Source: JBBSBY01 sp038250835 (GTDB taxonomy: Bacteria; Desulfobacterota; Desulfomonilia; Desulfomonilales; Desulfomonilaceae). Taken from it: a stretch of 64,000 nt of DNA. Below, one piece after another: positions 26,663 to 34,528 of the stretch; position 1 is the stretch's first letter, and every line of letters begins with the position of its first letter. The translations under genes and the position numbers were made by a program. The notes beneath the pieces are model-generated. The model did no database searches, was not told where the DNA came from, and saw only the letters and a program-made list of their open reading frames with translations. The stretch lies in assembly GCA_038250835.1 (NCBI GenBank), contig JBBSBY010000001.1, positions 1 to 64,000 on the forward strand. The letters run 5' to 3'.

Positions 26663-27364
26663 ATGCGATTAACAAAATACATATTAGTGATAATTCTTTG
26701 TGTGCCGATTATAACTTACGCCGCTCCCAAATTGACCATAGACAAAGAACGCCATGATTATGGGCGGGTGCTGTACGGCGACACCGTAAAAGACGAGTTT
26801 GTGATAAAAAACACAGGCGATCAGCCGCTAAAGATCGATAAACTCGAAGCGAGCTGCGGCTGCACCAAGGTAATAAAGGGCGCCTCCGAAATTCCACCTA
26901 ACGGGGAAACAAAGATCTTTGCGTCTTTCGACACTAACGGCCTGAGCGGCGGCAAGAAACAAAAATCCATCACCGTATATTCCAACGATCCTGAAAGACC
27001 AGTTGTTAAATTGGCGCTGCTAGCGGACGTAATTCGTGAAGTCAGTGTAGAACCTCGTTTCCTAGCGGCCAAAATTCCGGAATTCAAGCAAACCGTCGAT
27101 CTGCCATTTAAAATTACAAACGATTCCGATATGCCTTTGATGATTACCAAATTGGCTCCAGTGCAAGGATTTCCTGAAGTAAAAATGGCGCCTGAGCAAT
27201 TGACTCTCAAGCCTCACTCAACCATCCCTGTTAAAATAGAGGTTTCGCTCAAAAAAACACCCGGCAAAGAATATTACATAGGCAGGGCTAATCTGGAAAC
27301 AAATCACCCACGCGAAAAGGAAATCCAGATTAGATACACAATAAAGCTGGATAATCCAGCATAG
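26663..27364 (+). CDS. DUF1573-family exported protein
   Basis: A 233-residue protein with a signal peptide (about 1-20). Residues about 25-125 carry the DUF1573 pattern: HDYGRVLYGD, FVIKNTGDQPLKI, ASCGCTKV and SNDPERP. This is an immunoglobulin-like beta domain common in exported proteins of Bacteroidetes and Desulfobacterota; its role is unknown. A second beta domain fills the rest. GGAGGA precedes the ATG at eight bases. Confidence 0.8.
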   Translation: MRLTKYILVIILCVPIITYAAPKLTIDKERHDYGRVLYGDTVKDEFVIKNTGDQPLKIDKLEASCGCTKVIKGASEIPPNGETKIFASFDTNGLSGGKKQKSITVYSNDPERPVVKLALLADVIREVSVEPRFLAAKIPEFKQTVDLPFKITNDSDMPLMITKLAPVQGFPEVKMAPEQLTLKPHSTIPVKIEVSLKKTPGKEYYIGRANLETNHPREKEIQIRYTIKLDNPA

Positions 27365-27386
27365 TTCAGGTTAAAGGCGGCAAGCT

Positions 27387-27557
27387 ATGGAATTTTGTGT
27401 CACTCTAAATAGAGACGAAGACGGCGTATGGGTGGTGGAATGGCCCTCCACTCCCGGCTGCGTAACCCAGGGCAAAACAAAAGATGAGGCTTTGGCGAAC
27501 GTAGAGGAAGCTATCAGTCTTTGCCTTGAAGGAAGAGCGGAAATGGGCCTGCCATAG
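27387..27557 (+). CDS. Solo HicB-like protein
   Basis: A 56-residue protein: MEFCVTLNRDEDGVWVVEWP then TPGCVTQGKTKDEALANVEE. This is the compact HicB/UPF0150 fold (RDEDGxWVVE, PGC, QGxTxxEALxN). HicB usually neutralises the HicA mRNA interferase, but no HicA frame is beside it: the preceding gene encodes a DUF1573 protein 22 bases away and the next is a methyltransferase on the other strand. It has no DNA-binding tail. It may be an orphan antitoxin or a small regulator. Confidence 0.75.
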   Translation: MEFCVTLNRDEDGVWVVEWPSTPGCVTQGKTKDEALANVEEAISLCLEGRAEMGLP

Positions 27558-27594
27558 CACCTGATTGGAATATTTAAATCTCATTAATACCGGT

Positions 27595-29466
27595 CTAAAT
27601 CGCCTCAAAGCTTTTTACACCCGCTGCCTCAAAGATCCGAACGGTGTCGGCCTTAAACTGATCGTTTCCTTCAAAGCCGCCGTGTAAACAGACGACTCGC
27701 TCCGGCTTCATATCGGCCATTGCATGTATGAGTTTTAGGTTCAAATCTTTTTCTAAACAAATGAGAAATTTATTTTCGGCGATAGAATAGACAATTTTTC
27801 CTACCAAAGTCAGAGTTTCAATAGACTCCGTTAAATTCAGCCCGCTTTTCAGAAGAATCTCGTACAAAATAGCTTCCTCGGTTCTATCGCCGTGAATGGT
27901 CGAAAATAGTATTTTGGGCTCTTGTTTCATCCCATATAAATTTTCGTTCAGCGCTTCGCCGGCCAAAATCTTGAAATTCGATTCCACCAATTTGAAGACC
28001 CGGAAACCCAGGTCCGGCTGAAATGGCTCCAATGTGGGTTGTTCTTCCGAGGACGTATCGAACTTATCGATCACGCGACGGACTCGCTCTTTGCAGATAT
28101 CCGCAATGTTGGAAAAGCCCGCTTTTTTCGCGGGTGAATGCTCAGGCGTCGACTCAGGAATTTGAATCATTATGAAGGGGCGCCTTATCCCGTCGTGACT
28201 GGAAAGCTCAAGACAAGCCTGAGCAACTGTGCCGGACCCTGCAAAGAAATCCAGGATCAAATCACCGCCCTTTGTCGCAATTTTGATTAAATGCTTCATA
28301 AGCTTAACCGGTTTGGGATGATCCATGAGAGCAACGCCAAAGAGAGCTTTTAAATCCGTTTTACCTGTTCTAGTTCTACCAAACCGCTCATCAACCAGCA
28401 GGCTTCTCGGCTTTGCGCCTGAATCCTTTTCATAATTTTTGGTGTAAACGTAGGGCCATTGAAAGACCAATTCGTCATATCTGTTTGCTACTGTTTGCCT
28501 TCCCCACCGCCAACGGGCCACCTTGTGTTTTGGGTCTTTATGAACCACTTGGTAAACTCGACCGTCCGGTCCTTGTATGGGAAAATCAAGAGTCTGATGA
28601 TATCCCAGGGATTGCTTGTCCAACCTGTCCAGGCTGTAACGTCGCCCATCTGGATCAAGCTTGTTATAACTGGTGGTGACTTGAGCTTCAGGGTCATTGA
28701 AGATCGTGGCTGAAGGGGTTTTGCCGTAAATTACTATGTATTCGTGATCGACTACTATTTGACCTACATCGCCGCCGCCGCCTGATTTCTTTTTCCAGAT
28801 TAACTCGGCTATAAAGCAATCCTCACCAAACAATTCATCGCCTAAAACACGCAAGCCCTTGATCTCATTAGCATCAATACTAATGAATATTACGCCGTCT
28901 TCCCGCATAAGGCGCCTGGCCAGATAGAGGCGCGGGTACATCATGTTCAGCCATTTAGAGTGGAATCTCCCGTCTGTCTCAGGATCGGCAAAACGCTTAC
29001 CCCTGGAATTCGTTTGCCCGGTATTTTTTAAATAAACCTGCAAGCTCTGTTTGAAATTGTCCGGGTAAATGAAATCTCCTCCAGTATTATAAGGAGGATC
29101 AATGTATATCATTTTAATCTTGTCGGCGTAGGACTTCTGAAGGAGCTTTAATACTTCGAGGTTGTCTCCTTCGATTATTACGTTATCGGTATTGTCAAAT
29201 TTTACACTTTCATCCCGGCACGGCAGCAGCGCTCCTGTGCCTGGAGCCTGAATAGTGTTGAAGCATTCGGCTTTGCCCGGCCAATTCATGCCGTAATGTT
29301 CGTTAGTGACGTCAGGGTCTTCTCCCAACAACAACTTCAGCCGCTCAAAATCTATTTTGCCATTCTCAGTGCGGATCTCAGGAAAAAGCCTGAGGAGCGC
29401 CGCTTTTTTATGTTCAAGCGCCTCTTCTGAATCAAAATCAACGCTATCGGGTACATGGTGAGTCAT
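27595..29466 (-). CDS. mod: Type III restriction-modification DNA methyltransferase (Mod)
   Basis: A 623-residue beta-class adenine-N6 methyltransferase. The catalytic motif DPPYNTG (about 123-129) comes before the AdoMet motif FFAGSGT (about 408), and the SDANEIK-like segment follows DGVIFISID. The middle 240-380 region is the variable target-recognition domain. Length fits Mod. A Res helicase-nuclease of about 900 residues should follow, but the downstream 38 bases lead into the convergent HicB-like gene. So this Mod is orphan and may only methylate. No strong ribosome-binding site is visible. Confidence 0.88.
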   Translation of the reverse strand: MTHHVPDSVDFDSEEALEHKKAALLRLFPEIRTENGKIDFERLKLLLGEDPDVTNEHYGMNWPGKAECFNTIQAPGTGALLPCRDESVKFDNTDNVIIEGDNLEVLKLLQKSYADKIKMIYIDPPYNTGGDFIYPDNFKQSLQVYLKNTGQTNSRGKRFADPETDGRFHSKWLNMMYPRLYLARRLMREDGVIFISIDANEIKGLRVLGDELFGEDCFIAELIWKKKSGGGGDVGQIVVDHEYIVIYGKTPSATIFNDPEAQVTTSYNKLDPDGRRYSLDRLDKQSLGYHQTLDFPIQGPDGRVYQVVHKDPKHKVARWRWGRQTVANRYDELVFQWPYVYTKNYEKDSGAKPRSLLVDERFGRTRTGKTDLKALFGVALMDHPKPVKLMKHLIKIATKGGDLILDFFAGSGTVAQACLELSSHDGIRRPFIMIQIPESTPEHSPAKKAGFSNIADICKERVRRVIDKFDTSSEEQPTLEPFQPDLGFRVFKLVESNFKILAGEALNENLYGMKQEPKILFSTIHGDRTEEAILYEILLKSGLNLTESIETLTLVGKIVYSIAENKFLICLEKDLNLKLIHAMADMKPERVVCLHGGFEGNDQFKADTVRIFEAAGVKSFEAI

Positions 29467-29788
29467 TGAACACTTTCACTCAAATTATTGGTTGGAACAC
29501 ACTATTCATCCGAGAAAAAAATAGCGCAAGTTTTTGCTCGTTGTAAAGGGACCAACGCGCTTCAGTTCAAAAGAATTTTAGCCCGATTCAGTCTATTTTA
29601 TCTTAGAACTTGAATCCCGGATTTTGAACCACGACTCCTTTAATCCACTTGTGGATAAACTTTTGTTTTTTCGCATGCCGAACCCGGTTTACAATTGTAT
29701 TTAACCTGCTTCGGGTGTAGCATTAGATGTCCACTAAGCTTAGCCATAATCATAACAATATGTAGCTTTTCGCCCAAGGAGGGCAGTA
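29467..29788. other. Divergent promoter region between mod and fadD
   Basis: This 322-base gap has no gene. GGTTTACAATTGTATTTAACC near 29686-29706 is an imperfect palindrome centred on ACAATTGT and could be an operator for fadD. AAGGAGG sits just before the fadD ATG. Confidence 0.35.
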
Positions 29789-31438
29789 ATGGAAAAGATT
29801 TGGTTGAAATCTTACGCCGAGGGTGTGCCCGCCACCGTAGAGTTCGAAAACCTCACTTTACAGCAGGCGTTGAGTCGGACGGCTTCCCGGCTTCCGGAAA
29901 GTCCCGCGTTACTCTTTCAGGGAAAGGTTATTACATATCAAAAGCTGGATGAGCTGGTCTCCCAATTTGCAGGGGGATTAAGTTATCTCGGCGTGCAACC
30001 CGGAGATCGTGTGGCGCTTTTGATGCCGAATTTGGCGCAGACCGTCGTCGGCATATATGGAGTATTCAGAATCGGCGCCATCGCAGTGCCTAACAATCCT
30101 TTGTACACTGATAGAGAAATAGAATACCAGCTTCACGAGTGCGGCGCCAAAGTTGTGATCTGTTTAGACACTCTGGTTCCCAGAATCGTTAAAATGCGTG
30201 ACAGATTAGGCCTAAAAGGCATTGTGTCATGCCACATAAAGGATTATCTGCCGTTTCCGCTCAAACAGCTTTTTCCTTTTTTAAAAAAGGACCTACACTT
30301 GAAAACGCCTAAAGAAAGCGGCGTTTATGAATTCATGGACCTTTTAAAAATGACTCCTGTTACTGAAAACTACAAGTCCGACATCCATGACACTGCTGTT
30401 CTTATTTTCACGGGCGGCACAACCGGCGTCTCAAAGGGAGTTGAACTTACTCATCGCAATTTAACGGCAAACTGTCAGCAGGCTCACGCATGGTGCTCGG
30501 ATTTCGTTGACGGACAAGAGGTAGCGCTTGGTTGCCTGCCGTTTTTCCATTCTTATGGACTTACCGCGGCCATGAACATGTCAATCTATTACGGGTGGCA
30601 AAATGTGCTTATTCCAAAGCCCGAAGCCACCGCAATACTTGAAGCCGTTGATAAATACAAGGTGACGTTCATACCCGGTGTGCCTACGTTGTTCAATGCC
30701 ATGATTAATCATCCGAACATTCACAAATATAAACTAAACACCGTGAAGGAATGTCTGTGCGCCGCGGCGCCTTTGCCGCTTGAGACGATAAAAGGGTTTG
30801 AAGCTTTAACGGGCATTCTCATTTCAGAGGCTTATGGATTAACTGAGACTTCCCCCTGCACTCACGCAATACCTTTCGGCGGGAAAGTTAAACCAGGTTG
30901 CATCGGATTGCCGATTCCAAACACGGAGGCTAAGCTGGTAAGCGTCGAAGACCCGTCACTTGAAATTACCGAATGTGATGTTCCTGGAGAACTTTGCGTG
31001 AAAGGACCGCAAGTGATGAAGGGTTACTATAACCGTCCGGACGAAACCGCTGAGGTATTGAAAGACGGATGGTTGCATACGGGGGATGTGGCCGTCATGG
31101 ATGAAGAAGGTTATTTCACCATCGTTGATCGGAAGAAAGACATGATCATCACCGGTGGATTTAACATATATCCACGTGAGATAGATGAAATTCTCTACAC
31201 ACACCCTAAGATCTTGGAAGCCTGCGCCCTGGGTGTTCCGGACAGGCAATCCGGTGAGCGAGTTAAAGCATTCATTGTTCTGAAAACTGATGAAACGGCA
31301 ACCGAGGAGGAGATCATCGTTTTTTGCAAAGAGAGGCTCGCGCCTTACAAAGCCCCTAAATATGTTGAATTCGTTGACGAACTTCCTAAGAGCGCCGTTG
31401 GTAAAATTTTGAGGAAAGATCTTCGAAAGCCGGGATAA
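29789..31438 (+). CDS. fadD: Long-chain fatty acid-CoA ligase (FadD-like)
   Basis: A 549-residue acyl-activating enzyme that makes acyl-CoA from fatty acid, ATP and CoA. The AMP-binding motif IFTGGTTGVSKGVELTH, the YGLTETSP motif, GWLHTGDVAVMDEEGYFTIVDRKKDMI and the C-terminal lysine in SAVGKILRKDLRK are all present. It would feed the beta-oxidation operon at 38512-43765. AAGGAGG precedes the ATG. Confidence 0.9.
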   Translation: MEKIWLKSYAEGVPATVEFENLTLQQALSRTASRLPESPALLFQGKVITYQKLDELVSQFAGGLSYLGVQPGDRVALLMPNLAQTVVGIYGVFRIGAIAVPNNPLYTDREIEYQLHECGAKVVICLDTLVPRIVKMRDRLGLKGIVSCHIKDYLPFPLKQLFPFLKKDLHLKTPKESGVYEFMDLLKMTPVTENYKSDIHDTAVLIFTGGTTGVSKGVELTHRNLTANCQQAHAWCSDFVDGQEVALGCLPFFHSYGLTAAMNMSIYYGWQNVLIPKPEATAILEAVDKYKVTFIPGVPTLFNAMINHPNIHKYKLNTVKECLCAAAPLPLETIKGFEALTGILISEAYGLTETSPCTHAIPFGGKVKPGCIGLPIPNTEAKLVSVEDPSLEITECDVPGELCVKGPQVMKGYYNRPDETAEVLKDGWLHTGDVAVMDEEGYFTIVDRKKDMIITGGFNIYPREIDEILYTHPKILEACALGVPDRQSGERVKAFIVLKTDETATEEEIIVFCKERLAPYKAPKYVEFVDELPKSAVGKILRKDLRKPG

Positions 31439-31443
31439 TCAAG

Positions 31444-31465
31444 AGCGGGCTAATGCCGGCTTTTA
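31444..31465 (+). terminator. Weak rho-independent terminator after fadD
   Basis: AGCGGGC-TAAT-GCCGGCT forms a 7-base stem with one mismatch, followed by TTTAAATTT. It sits 5 bases after the fadD stop. Confidence 0.45.
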
Positions 31466-31689
31466 AATTTAGTGACCTTTTCTTGAAGGTGTTGCCCTCA
31501 ACCCTCTCTAAGATTGTAGAGAGAATCGGAAGTATTCAGAAAAAATGTAGCGTAGTCTAAGTTAAATGGCCAGGCTGCAGGCTTGTAATAAAAAAAGCTT
31601 GACTAAAACAAGTCCGTTTGCATAATCTCACGTTTACCGCACTCCGGGTTTATATTTTCCTTTTGTTTTGGATGGAGGGTTTAACCGTA

Positions 31690-31735
31690 CCTCGTCCCGG
31701 GAGTTTTTTCCGGTGGGCGGCCTTCCGGGACGGGG
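31690..31735 (+). promoter_or_regulatory. GC-rich leader hairpin upstream of ktrB
   Basis: CCTCGTCCCGGGAG (31690-31703) pairs with CTTCCGGGACGGGG (31722-31735) over 14 pairs, two of them G-T. The 18-base loop begins with TTTTTT. No T-run follows, so it is not a plain terminator. A riboswitch, protein-binding or mRNA-stability role in potassium control is possible. It does not match the c-di-AMP riboswitch pattern I know. Confidence 0.5.
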
Positions 31736-31788
31736 CATATCAAAATAGGAGTCTGATATAGATTAATATTATGGTAATCCGATAAATT

Positions 31789-33183
31789 ATGAGATTGCAA
31801 ACGCATTACATGCCCAACCGTTTTAACTACTTTATAGCGGCGGTCATCAAATTTCTCGGATCTGCTGAAAGCGCCTTACTCGCCGGATTTGCCGGCTTGA
31901 TTTTACTTGGTTCCATTATTCTCTGGACGCCTGTTTCACAAACATCGGGAAAAGTCTCTTTCGTTGACGCTCTTTTCACTTCCACCTCGGCTGTTTGCGT
32001 CACAGGTCTCACTGTTGTAGACACGGCGACCGACTATAGTAGAGTTGGTCAGACTGTGATAATCTGCCTCATTCAGGTGGGCGGACTCGGCATCATGACC
32101 TTTACCGCCCTGGCTTTCGTTCTTCTGGGTAAGAGGCTTTCCTTACAGTCGCAGTTTCTTGTAAACGACACTTATTTTCATCAATATGCCGGTTCGGAGT
32201 TTCGTAAGACTATTCGATCCATATTCCTTTTCACCTTCGCTATAGAAGGATTGGGCGCCGTATTATTATTTTTCTTTTTCCTGCCGTATGAATTTCCTGA
32301 CCCTATTTTTCATTCATTATTCCATTCCATATCGGCTTTCTGCAATGCAGGATTCTCAACTTTCACATTGAATCTCATGGATGAAAAAGCAAATTCCGGA
32401 ATATTGGCGATAATAATGTTGCTGATCATCGCAGGAGGACTTGGCTATTCCGTCATTTTTGAATTGTGGATGAAGATCAGAAGTTTTGTGCGACCGGGCC
32501 GCCTTGACTCAGGTAGATTTTCGCTAAATACTAAAATTGTTGTTCGAGTCACTGCCGCTCTTCTGATTTTCGGCGCTATTGCTCTCTTGGTACTGGGGCT
32601 TACACCTAATGAATTATTTGTTGGTGATAAACTCGTAGGCGCGGCTTTTCAATCGGTAACCGCCCGAACCGCGGGTTTCAATAGCATAGATATCGGGAAG
32701 CTTCCCGCTCCGTCGCTCGTAATTTTGATAATGCTCATGTTCATTGGCGGATCCCCGGGATCGTGCGCCGGAGGAATAAAAACTACGTCCTTTGCCGTTC
32801 TAATAGGAAGATTCATGGCAAGTTTACGGGGCGCCAAAGAAGTCAACTTGTTAAACAGAAGAATACCGCATGAACAAATTAATAGAATGGATTTACTGTT
32901 GGGACTGGCGGTCATTTGGAATCTTGTGGGTTTTCTAATTCTCCTGGCAACGCAGACCCATTTAAAATATACATCTCTCGACATTCTGTTTGAACAAATC
33001 TCCGCCTTTGGAACAGTGGGACTGTCAACCGGACTGACTGCGGACCTAACCACCTTCGGTAAGTTGTGGCTCTGCATGACAATGTATGTGGGTCGATTAG
33101 GACCTCTCACCATGGCCCTTTGGATGTTTTCGTCCGGTAAAGCCAATATACGCTACCCAAAAGGGACGGTAATGATTGGATGA
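31789..33183 (+). CDS. ktrB: Potassium uptake channel subunit KtrB/TrkH
   Basis: A 464-residue membrane subunit that moves K+ (usually with Na+ coupling). Four pore loops are present: TSTSAVCVTGLT, SAFCNAGFS, TARTAGFNS and SAFGTVGLS; the glycine in each makes the filter. Length fits KtrB better than TrkH. The stop overlaps the ktrA start (ATGA). No strong ribosome-binding site precedes the first ATG at 31789; an ATG at 31810 is also possible. Confidence 0.9.
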   Translation: MRLQTHYMPNRFNYFIAAVIKFLGSAESALLAGFAGLILLGSIILWTPVSQTSGKVSFVDALFTSTSAVCVTGLTVVDTATDYSRVGQTVIICLIQVGGLGIMTFTALAFVLLGKRLSLQSQFLVNDTYFHQYAGSEFRKTIRSIFLFTFAIEGLGAVLLFFFFLPYEFPDPIFHSLFHSISAFCNAGFSTFTLNLMDEKANSGILAIIMLLIIAGGLGYSVIFELWMKIRSFVRPGRLDSGRFSLNTKIVVRVTAALLIFGAIALLVLGLTPNELFVGDKLVGAAFQSVTARTAGFNSIDIGKLPAPSLVILIMLMFIGGSPGSCAGGIKTTSFAVLIGRFMASLRGAKEVNLLNRRIPHEQINRMDLLLGLAVIWNLVGFLILLATQTHLKYTSLDILFEQISAFGTVGLSTGLTADLTTFGKLWLCMTMYVGRLGPLTMALWMFSSGKANIRYPKGTVMIG

Positions 33184-33845
33184 AGAACTCGAGAAAACTC
33201 ATATGTGTAGTTGGGCTCGGCCAGTTCGGTAGTGAATTGGCTCGGGCATTAGCCAAACAATGTGATGTTCTTGCGCTTGACGCAGACGAGGATAGAGTTA
33301 ACGCAGTCGTTGATCAAGTGCAAAGGGCTATGATAATTGACGCTCGTGATTATAATACGTTAAGAGCCCTGATTACTCCCGATTTCAACGAAGCTATAGT
33401 GAGTTTAGGCGAAAGCCTGGAGGCCAGTATTCTGTGCACATTGCACCTTACAAGACTAGGCGTGAAAACAATTCGAGCAAAAGCTACAAGTGAAGACCAC
33501 GCTTCCGTATTGAGAGCAATCGGCGCTTCCGAAATCATCTTCCCGGAACGAGAGACGGCCTTGCGTGTGGCGACCCAAATCATCAATCCCAATTTATTGG
33601 ACTTTATACCCTTAGCTGAAGATTTTGAAGTTATGGACGTTGTGCCTCCAGACTCATTTCATGGTAAGTCATTACAAGAATTGAAGCTTCGGGATAGATT
33701 CGGCGTTTTTGCAATAGCCGTAAAGGAATTGGTGCCTGAAAGATTCGTGTTTTTGCCTGGACCGAGGTTTGTCATTAAACCTAGTGACGTGCTCGTTCTT
33801 ATTGGACGAGAACAAGATCTGCTTGCGCTCGGCGAAGAAGAGTAA
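33180..33845 (+). CDS. ktrA: Potassium uptake regulator KtrA/TrkA
   Basis: A 221-residue cytosolic RCK protein that gates KtrB with nucleotides. Residues about 5-125 are the Rossmann RCK-N domain (GLGQFGSELA nucleotide loop, ALDADEDRV acidic strand end, IDARD). Residues about 140-215 are the TrkA-C domain, a likely c-di-AMP or other ligand site. It starts in the ATGA overlap with ktrB. Confidence 0.92.
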   Translation: MKNSRKLICVVGLGQFGSELARALAKQCDVLALDADEDRVNAVVDQVQRAMIIDARDYNTLRALITPDFNEAIVSLGESLEASILCTLHLTRLGVKTIRAKATSEDHASVLRAIGASEIIFPERETALRVATQIINPNLLDFIPLAEDFEVMDVVPPDSFHGKSLQELKLRDRFGVFAIAVKELVPERFVFLPGPRFVIKPSDVLVLIGREQDLLALGEEE

Positions 33846-33894
33846 ACTCGATTGACGTCATCTCGTAATCACAGAGAAATGACGGTTGCAGGCA

Positions 33895-33940
33895 AAGATA
33901 ACCCCAACATCCCCCTTATTAGAGGTACTTAATTACTTAG
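33895..33940. repeat. C-rich intergenic repeat, degenerate copy 2
   Basis: AACCCCAACATCCCCCTTATTAGAGGTACTT aligns with the element at 885-933 but has lost the full G-rich arm. The gap 33846-34107 holds no gene; GCTGAGAT/ATCTCAGC at 33943-33966 forms an adjacent 8-bp hairpin. Confidence 0.4.
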
Positions 33941-34107
33941 TCGCTGAGATAACTTTTGATCTCAGCTAAAGTCATCGCTCATGAGGGTACGCCGGACGAC
34001 GAGGTGAATCCATTTTCACAAAACTTTCGCGAAAGCGTAAATCAAAGTTCGATCCTCCGGTCGACCCATAATTTTTCTCTGGAAGCTCACAATTATGAGG
34101 AAGAAAG

Positions 34108-34497
34108 ATGCGCTTCAATAGACCCGTGAAAAAAACACCAACCGGCGGTAAGCTGGATCAAATTTTATCGGATGTCAAAAAAACCCAGGAAGCGAGACAA
34201 GCGGGATACAGGGACAAGGCGTTAAAACTTTTTCCGCACGTTTGCGCCAGATGCGGTCAGGAGTTCACTGGAAAAAAATTGATTGATCTAACGGTTCACC
34301 ACAAAGATCATAACCATGAAAATAATCCAGGCGATGGGAGTAATTGGGAGCTTTTATGCGTCAGATGCCATGAGAAAGAACATGCCAGAGATTTGGAAAA
34401 TAATGAAGTTTTCGTAGATGATGACGAATATTCCGCGGGTCTTAAGCACGATCCTTTTGCCGATTTGGCTTCCTTGTTGAAAAAAGATAAACCTTAG
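34108..34497 (+). CDS. HNH-endonuclease-fold protein (YajD-like)
   Basis: A 129-residue protein. CARCGQEF and CVRCHEKEH form the zinc site; LTVHHKDHNHENNPGDGSNWE is the HNH catalytic region, typical of YajD. The family's nucleic acid target is unknown. AGGAAGAAAG precedes the ATG. It is 31 bases before the sensor kinase gene and may share its transcript. Confidence 0.8.
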   Translation: MRFNRPVKKTPTGGKLDQILSDVKKTQEARQAGYRDKALKLFPHVCARCGQEFTGKKLIDLTVHHKDHNHENNPGDGSNWELLCVRCHEKEHARDLENNEVFVDDDEYSAGLKHDPFADLASLLKKDKP

Positions 34498-34528
34498 CCC
34501 CAACCAGCCCCCAATATCGGAGCGAATA

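Larger units (their letters stand above)
31439..31788. other. Leader region before ktrB
   Basis: A 350-base gap. It starts with a weak hairpin plus T-run after fadD (31444-31465), then a CTCTCTA/TAGAGAG inverted repeat near 31504-31525, and ends with the strong GC-rich stem described at 31690-31735. No gene is seen. Confidence 0.45.

Noticed and set aside
26203..26757. Plus-strand open frame of 184 codons
   Set aside because: It overlaps the zinc-finger gene and the DUF1573 gene, has no ribosome-binding site and no protein-like pattern.
31640..31788. c-di-AMP riboswitch before ktrB
   Set aside because: The conserved core of that class is not seen; only a single hairpin is present, so I list it as an unnamed structure.
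33943..33966. GCTGAGAT/ATCTCAGC hairpin as ktrA terminator
   Set aside because: About 100 bases after the stop and without a T-run; kept only as a note in the repeat entry.
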